Assembly (NCBI GenBank): GCA_022800935.1
Contig: JAAWRH010000003.1
Coordinates: forward strand, 80,881-144,880
Origin: Oscillospiraceae bacterium
GTDB lineage: Bacteria > Bacillota > Clostridia > Oscillospirales > Ruminococcaceae
Length of the DNA stretch: 64,000 nt
Direction: 5' to 3'
Part shown: one piece after another, positions 60,103 through 64,000 of the stretch
How the letters are laid out: every line of letters starts with the position of its first letter
Numbering within the stretch: the first letter of the stretch is position 1
Notes under the pieces: model-generated
What the model was told of the DNA's origin: nothing
The model's database searches: none
What the model saw: only the letters and a program-made list of their open reading frames with translations
Made by a program: the position numbers and the translations under genes

Positions 60103-60774
60103 TTGGCAAAAAATGAGAATGTGTCCATTTCCGTAATCCGCCGCCTCCCCCGTTACTATCGTTTTTTGAGCGAGCTGATGCGGCAAGGGAGAGACCATAT
60201 ATCTTCGCGGGAGCTGGCAAACGTAATGGGACTGACGGCCTCGCAGATACGGCAGGACCTGAACTGCTTCGGAGGCTTTGGACAGCAGGGGTATGGCTAC
60301 CGGGTGGAGAGCCTTTTTCAGGAGGTTGCCAGAATTCTTGGTTTGGATCAGCCCCTCAGCGCAGTTCTGATTGGAACCGGAAACCTGGGCCGCACCCTGG
60401 CGCTGCACATAGATTTTGAGACAAAGGGCTTTCGGCTGACCGGGCTTTTTGACAACAATCCAGCGGTCATCGGGACCCATATCGGCGGCATGAAGGTCAT
60501 GGGAATGGATGAGTTGGAATCCTTCTGCCGGCGGGAAAAGCCCTCTGTCGCGGTTCTCTGCATTCCCAAGGAGGCGGCAGTGATGGTATCAGAGCTGCTG
60601 ATTAGCCTGGGGATTCGGGGCTTCTGGAATTTTTCCCACTATGACCTGGCGATAGAACACGAGGACATTGTGGTGGAAAACGTCCACATGGGGGACAGCC
60701 TGATGACCTTATCCTATCTGGTCCACGATTCAATGGAATCGGCGCCGGTATCAGTAAAGGGGAAAAAAGAATAA
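60103..60774 (+). CDS. rex: Redox-sensing transcriptional repressor Rex
   Basis: Rex senses the NADH/NAD+ ratio and represses fermentation and respiration genes. The 223-residue product has a winged helix (VIRRLPRYYRFLSELMRQGR, ISSRELANVMGLTASQIRQD, FGGFGQQGYGY) and a Rossmann domain (VLIGTGNLGRTLA) with FDNNPAVIGTHIGGMKV, ending in the domain-swap helix region. The start is the TTG with GGGAGG ten bases before it; an ATG seven codons upstream overlaps that site. It is not in an operon with the usual partners (groES or bcd genes). Confidence 0.95.
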   Translation: MAKNENVSISVIRRLPRYYRFLSELMRQGRDHISSRELANVMGLTASQIRQDLNCFGGFGQQGYGYRVESLFQEVARILGLDQPLSAVLIGTGNLGRTLALHIDFETKGFRLTGLFDNNPAVIGTHIGGMKVMGMDELESFCRREKPSVAVLCIPKEAAVMVSELLISLGIRGFWNFSHYDLAIEHEDIVVENVHMGDSLMTLSYLVHDSMESAPVSVKGKKE

Positions 60775-60794
60775 AAAAATTCACAGAGAATCCT

Positions 60795-60824
60795 TTGCTT
60801 TTTTATACCTTCCAGGTGTATAAT
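60795..60824 (+). promoter_or_regulatory. Promoter of the COG0523 genes
   Basis: TTGCTT, 18 bases, TATAAT, about 75 bases before the start. An ACTGGCCCTT/AAGGGACCGGT hairpin lies in the leader (60840-60870). A Zur-type site was not recognised with confidence. Confidence 0.6.
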
Positions 60825-60897
60825 AAAGATTAGCAAAAAACTGGCCCTTTGCGGAAGGGACCGGTCAGTATAAAGGTTAAGGAAAGGCGGAACGGAT

Positions 60898-61962
60898 ATG
60901 ACTAAAATAGACATTATCTCCGGTTTTTTGGGGGCCGGAAAAACCACCCTGATTAAAAAGCTGATTCAGGAGGCTTTCCAAGGGGAAAAGCTGGTGCTGA
61001 TTGAAAACGAATTTGGCGAGATTGGCATCGACGGCGGATTTTTGAAGGATTCCGGTATTCAGATTACGGAGATGAATTCCGGCTGCATCTGTTGTTCCCT
61101 GGTGGGGGACTTCGGGGAGGCGCTGGGGAAGGTGCTTGACCAGTTCGCCCCCGACCGGGTAATTATTGAGCCCTCCGGTGTCGGCAAGCTTTCCGACGTA
61201 ATTCGGGCAGTACAGGGGGTAAAGCACGGCGGCGAACCGGTGCACCTCAACAGCGCCACCACTGTGGTAGACGCGGTCAAAAGCAAAATGTATATGAAAA
61301 ATTTCGGCGAATTCTTCAACAATCAGATTGAATCCGCCAATACCATTATCCTCAGCCGCAGCCAGAAGGTTTCGGCGGAAAAGCTGGAGGAATGCGCTTC
61401 CAGCCTGAAGGCTCACAACGAAAAGGCGGTCGTCATCACAACCCCCTGGGATCAACTGGACGGCAAGCAGATTCTCGCTGCTATGGAGCAGAAAAACGTC
61501 CTGATGGAGGAGCTTCTCCACGCCGTGGAGGATGAACATGAACATCATCACCACCACGATGAACACGAACATGAGCACCATCACCACGATGAACACGAAC
61601 ATGAGCACCATCATCACGACCACGGCGAGGAATGCTCCTGCGGATGCGGCCATGATCATGACCATCACCACCATCACCATGCCGACGAGGTATTCACCAG
61701 CTGGGGTGTGGAAACGCCCCGGAAATACACCCAGGCGGAGATTCAGGAGGCGCTGGACGGATTGGACGAGAACCGGGCAGGAGTCATTCTGCGGGCCAAG
61801 GGCATCCTCCCCGCGGAGGACGGAAGCTGGATTCACTTTGACTATGTCCCCGGCGAATCCGAAATCCGCACCGGCTCCGCGGACGTCACCGGCCGGCTGT
61901 GCGTCATAGGCTCAGATCTGAAAACAGACGTGATTTCCGCGCTGTTCCGCGTAAACGTCTAA
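60898..61962 (+). CDS. COG0523 (CobW-like) GTPase with His-rich metal loop
   Basis: A 354-residue G3E-family GTPase, likely a metallochaperone for zinc, cobalt or another divalent metal. Walker A is GFLGAGKTTLIKK; the metal motif CxCC is Cys63-Cys65-Cys66 in NSGCICCSL; EPSGVGKLSDV and a loop with NTIILSRSQ follow (the usual NKxD is altered to SRSQ). Residues about 212-262 are a His/Glu/Asp-rich loop with about 30 histidines in direct repeats (HEHEHHHHD units), plus ECSCGCGHDHD. The C-terminal CobW_C domain is shortened (GVILRAKGILPAEDGSWIHF). GGAAAGGCGG precedes the ATG. It is followed by a second GTPase of the family. Confidence 0.9.
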   Translation: MTKIDIISGFLGAGKTTLIKKLIQEAFQGEKLVLIENEFGEIGIDGGFLKDSGIQITEMNSGCICCSLVGDFGEALGKVLDQFAPDRVIIEPSGVGKLSDVIRAVQGVKHGGEPVHLNSATTVVDAVKSKMYMKNFGEFFNNQIESANTIILSRSQKVSAEKLEECASSLKAHNEKAVVITTPWDQLDGKQILAAMEQKNVLMEELLHAVEDEHEHHHHHDEHEHEHHHHDEHEHEHHHHDHGEECSCGCGHDHDHHHHHHADEVFTSWGVETPRKYTQAEIQEALDGLDENRAGVILRAKGILPAEDGSWIHFDYVPGESEIRTGSADVTGRLCVIGSDLKTDVISALFRVNV

Positions 61963-62046
61963 GGAACTGTTAAATATTACTGTTTTCTCAGCAATGATTT
62001 AAAAGATAATTGCTGAACCGTTTCTGATAGAGAGGGGCCCCGGAAG

Positions 62047-62997
62047 ATGGAAGTACCAGTATATTTAATCACCGGCTTTCTGGAAAGCGGAAAGACCAGC
62101 TTTATACGCGGCGTGATGGAGGACGCGGAATTCTCTCAAGGGGAAAGGACCCTTCTCATTGTCTGCGAAGAAGGAATTGAGGAATACGATAAAAAGCTCC
62201 TCCGTTCCGCCAACGCCAACGCGGACATGGTGGTTGTGGAGGAAGAGGCTCAGCTCACCCCGGCATATCTTCAGCAGCTTCAGAACAAATACATGCCGGA
62301 GCGGGTGCTGATTGAGTTCAACGGAACGTGGAACTCGGCGGCCTTCCTGGAGATGAAGCTGCCCTCCCTCTGGCTGATGTACCAAGTAATATGCCAGATT
62401 GACGCCAGCACCTTTGAGGTATACCTGAACAACATGCGCTCCATTATGATGGAGATGATCAAAACCGCTGATACGGTGGTCTTCAACCGCTGCACCGCCG
62501 AAACGCCCAGGAATTCCTTCCGGCGGACCATCAAGGCGGTGAACCGTCCCGCCAGCCTGGTCTTTGAATCGGAGCAGGGCGTAATGGACGACCCTCAGGA
62601 CGAGGAGCTCCCCTTTGACATCAACGCAGATATCGTTGAGATTGACGACGATGATTTCGGGCTTTGGTATATGGATGTGACGGAATTCCCCGACAAATAT
62701 GTGGGGAAGACCATCCGCTTCAAGGGAATGGTCTACAAGTCCACCCGTTTGCCCAGGGGTTGTTTTGTACCGGGGCGAATTGCCATGGTCTGCTGTGCCA
62801 ACGATGCCCAGATGATAGGCTTCCTGTGCAAAACGGACAACCCCGCCCAGCTGAAAAAGAACAGCTGGGTGATGGTGACGGCACAGCTGAAGCTGGAGGC
62901 ATCACCGGCCTACAAAGGAAAGACAGGACCGGTGCTGTACGCCTCGGATATCCAACCTGCGGAAAAACCGGAAGAGGAAATCGCATACTTTAGCTAA
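62047..62997 (+). CDS. COG0523-like GTPase fused to a TIGR03943/DUF1980-like domain
   Basis: A 316-residue protein. Residues 1-185 are a CobW-type P-loop domain: VYLITGFLESGKTSFIRGVM (Walker A GFLESGKTS), LIVCEEGIEEYDKKLL, RVLIEFNGTWNS (where EPSG is usual), VVFNRCTAET. It lacks the CxCC metal motif. Residues about 205-310 resemble the C-terminal domain of the YcgQ-type TIGR03943 proteins: FPDKYVGKTIRFKGMVYKST, VPGRIAMVCCANDAQMIGFL, GPVLYASDIQPAEKP. In other Firmicutes YcgR/YcgQ and COG0523 genes cluster under zinc control; here two of these are fused. An 8-base stem (61988-62016) lies between the two GTPase genes. Confidence 0.82.
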   Translation: MEVPVYLITGFLESGKTSFIRGVMEDAEFSQGERTLLIVCEEGIEEYDKKLLRSANANADMVVVEEEAQLTPAYLQQLQNKYMPERVLIEFNGTWNSAAFLEMKLPSLWLMYQVICQIDASTFEVYLNNMRSIMMEMIKTADTVVFNRCTAETPRNSFRRTIKAVNRPASLVFESEQGVMDDPQDEELPFDINADIVEIDDDDFGLWYMDVTEFPDKYVGKTIRFKGMVYKSTRLPRGCFVPGRIAMVCCANDAQMIGFLCKTDNPAQLKKNSWVMVTAQLKLEASPAYKGKTGPVLYASDIQPAEKPEEEIAYFS

Positions 62998-63183
62998 AAA
63001 GCGAAATCCCAAACAAATGAAAAGCTTTGGCCGCTTTCTTGAAAGTGACAGGTTTTCAAGGGGCAGCACTCGCTGATCTCCGATTCGACATTGCTGAATA
63101 GAATCTGCTGTATTCCATCCGGAAACCGTCCTTGGAGAGGGACTTAAATCACTACTACTTTTCTATAACAAAGGAGATTTTGC

Positions 63184-63252
63184 ATGAAGAATACAAATTA
63201 TCAGGCAATAGTGTCAGCCCTGGAGGTCCCAGACCTGAGGGTTGCGCAATAA
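63184..63252 (+). CDS. 22-codon leader peptide upstream of the RNHCP gene
   Basis: An ATG with AAAGGAG eight bases before it starts a 22-codon frame (begins MKNTNYQAIVSA, ends LRVAQ) stopping at 63250-63252. The second half of the frame and its stop codon lie inside an RNA stem. It is 68 bases upstream of the RNHCP start. The good ribosome site and position fit a regulatory leader peptide; no product function is claimed. Confidence 0.45.
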   Translation: MKNTNYQAIVSALEVPDLRVAQ

Positions 63253-63316
63253 TCTAAAAACAAATTACTCGTTGCGCAGGGACCTCCCATAGGAAGGAAA
63301 AATCTCTTATCGGAGG
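63221..63316 (+). promoter_or_regulatory. Possible translational attenuator before the RNHCP gene
   Basis: Stem A: GGAGGTCCC (63222-63230) with GGGACCTCC (63279-63287), stacked on TGCGCAA (63243-63249) with TTGCGCA (63272-63278). The CCTCC of the 3' arm can instead pair with GGAGG (63312-63316), which is the RNHCP ribosome site. The two pairings exclude each other. The outcome of leader translation is inferred. Confidence 0.45.
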
Positions 63317-63320
63317 GCGC

Positions 63321-63728
63321 ATGAATTGTAAAGACAAGAAAAACAGGCATACTAACGGTTACTATAAAACCCATCCCTGCTGTGATACTTTTATCTGCAA
63401 GGTCTGCGGACAGACAGTTGTTCCGGAGCAGGCCGGTACTGGTCATAGAAACCACTGTCCCAACTGTTTAAGCAGTCTGCATGTAGACAATGAGCCAGGC
63501 GACCGCGCTGCTGGCTGCGGCGGCGTGATGGAGCCCATTGGCGTATGGGTCCGCAAGGGTGGGGAGTGGGCAATCATCCATCGCTGCAAGCGGTGTGGGC
63601 AGCTCTCCTCTAACCGGATCGCCGCAGATGATAATCCTATAAAGCTGATGTCTATTGCGCTAAAGCCACTGGCTTCGCCTCCGTTTCCTCTGGAGAGGAT
63701 GGAAGGGCTGATACCAGGGGAGTGGTAG
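63321..63728 (+). CDS. RNHCP domain protein
   Basis: A 135-residue protein named for its motif, visible as GTGHRNHCPNCLSSLHVDNE. Zinc-type cysteine pairs are seen in FICKVCGQTVV, RNHCPNC and HRCKRCGQLSSNRIAADDNP. Function is unknown; the Cys pairs and basic charge suggest RNA or ribosome binding. The ATG has GGAGGGCGC before it. It is preceded by a leader peptide and RNA structure and followed by a terminator. Confidence 0.85.
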   Translation: MNCKDKKNRHTNGYYKTHPCCDTFICKVCGQTVVPEQAGTGHRNHCPNCLSSLHVDNEPGDRAAGCGGVMEPIGVWVRKGGEWAIIHRCKRCGQLSSNRIAADDNPIKLMSIALKPLASPPFPLERMEGLIPGEW

Positions 63729-63762
63729 GGCGAATCAAAAGCGTACAAAAGACAATCAAAAC

Positions 63763-63800
63763 AAAAAGGGCTTTTCGGCTTTGTCGGAAGGCCCTTTTTG
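63763..63800. terminator. Terminator of the RNHCP gene
   Basis: AAAAAGGGC pairs with GCCCTTTTT; an inner CTTTTCGGC/GTCGGAAG part extends the stem. The remaining bases to 63970 hold no gene. Confidence 0.85.
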
Positions 63801-63988
63801 CATAAATATACAAGTCCTTTTCTCCCGTTTCCTCCTGAAAATATCTTTCAAAAATCTTCAAAAAAGGCATTCAAAAGATGTCAAAACCAGGCCAGGTAAC
63901 ATCCATATAAGAGATGTACCGGAAAGGCGCAAGGCCAATCCGTAAAAACCACCCCCTCTGGAAAAAGAATTAGGAGGAAATGATTCTT

Positions 63989-64000
63989 ATGAAAAAGACT
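63989..64000 (+). CDS. Start of a gene cut by the window edge
   Basis: AGGAGG lies ten bases before an ATG that opens MKKT. Such a start is typical of exported proteins. Four codons do not allow an assignment. Confidence 0.55.

Noticed and set aside
63652..63870. 72-codon leftward frame over the RNHCP terminator
   Set aside because: Crosses a strong terminator and the RNHCP 3' end; no ribosome site.

Overview
The window reads as chromosome of a gut-type Firmicute in class Clostridia, most likely Oscillospiraceae (Flavonifractor/Lawsonibacter/Oscillibacter-like). Supporting signs are the IspH-ribosomal protein S1 fusion, SpoVG, Rex, a DUF4358 lipoprotein, GC-rich codon use, AGGAGG ribosome binding sites and sigma-A promoters of the TTGACA/TATAAT type. 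The genus is inference; no rRNA is present.

Layout. 1-4.2 kb: the end of a ketopantoate reductase gene, then a leftward cheW / FliD-like / secreted repeat protein cluster, then a scar where an IS630-type transposase fragment abuts a truncated AAA ATPase. 4.2-17.7 kb: leftward housekeeping genes: an M23 cell-wall peptidase, an RluA pseudouridine synthase, the str operon (rpsL-rpsG-fusA-tuf), a lipoprotein, two tandem esterases and ispH-rpsA. 18-21 kb: a radical SAM gene with a structured leader, a TetR regulator and a VTT-domain membrane protein. 21-26 kb: plsC-cmk, a repeat cluster, a flavoprotein, an RpiR regulator and spoVG. 26-37.7 kb: two MATE exporters (the second behind a MarR repressor with twin operators) flank a roughly 2,450-residue sortase-anchored adhesin and its overlapping sortase gene. 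37.9-42 kb: an ECF sigma / membrane protein / ABC exporter operon. 42-47 kb: a serine hydrolase, a SWIM protein, an AT-rich methyltransferase and a TPM protein. 47.5-50.2 kb: a CheX-CheY-FapA operon. 50.6-53.7 kb: murA, a WalJ-like hydrolase, rlmH and a small membrane protein. 53.7-59 kb: tRNA-Pro followed by a decaying accessory zone (integrative-element remnants, brnTA with a frameshifted toxin, a broken DUF4143 ATPase, an XRE regulator, a truncated SLOG gene) with an intact amidase and ogt inside. 59-64 kb: gluQRS, rex, two COG0523 metal GTPases, and an RNHCP gene behind a leader peptide and a possible RNA switch.

How parts fit. The CheW/FliD-like cluster and the CheX/CheY/FapA operon suggest a chemotaxis-type or surface-control pathway, although no flagellar structural operon lies in the window. 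The adhesin and sortase form a matched surface-display pair. The strongest candidates for something undescribed are the RNHCP leader, the radical SAM leader, the seven Cys/His repeats of the adhesin, and the single-base brnT frameshift in an A6 tract.
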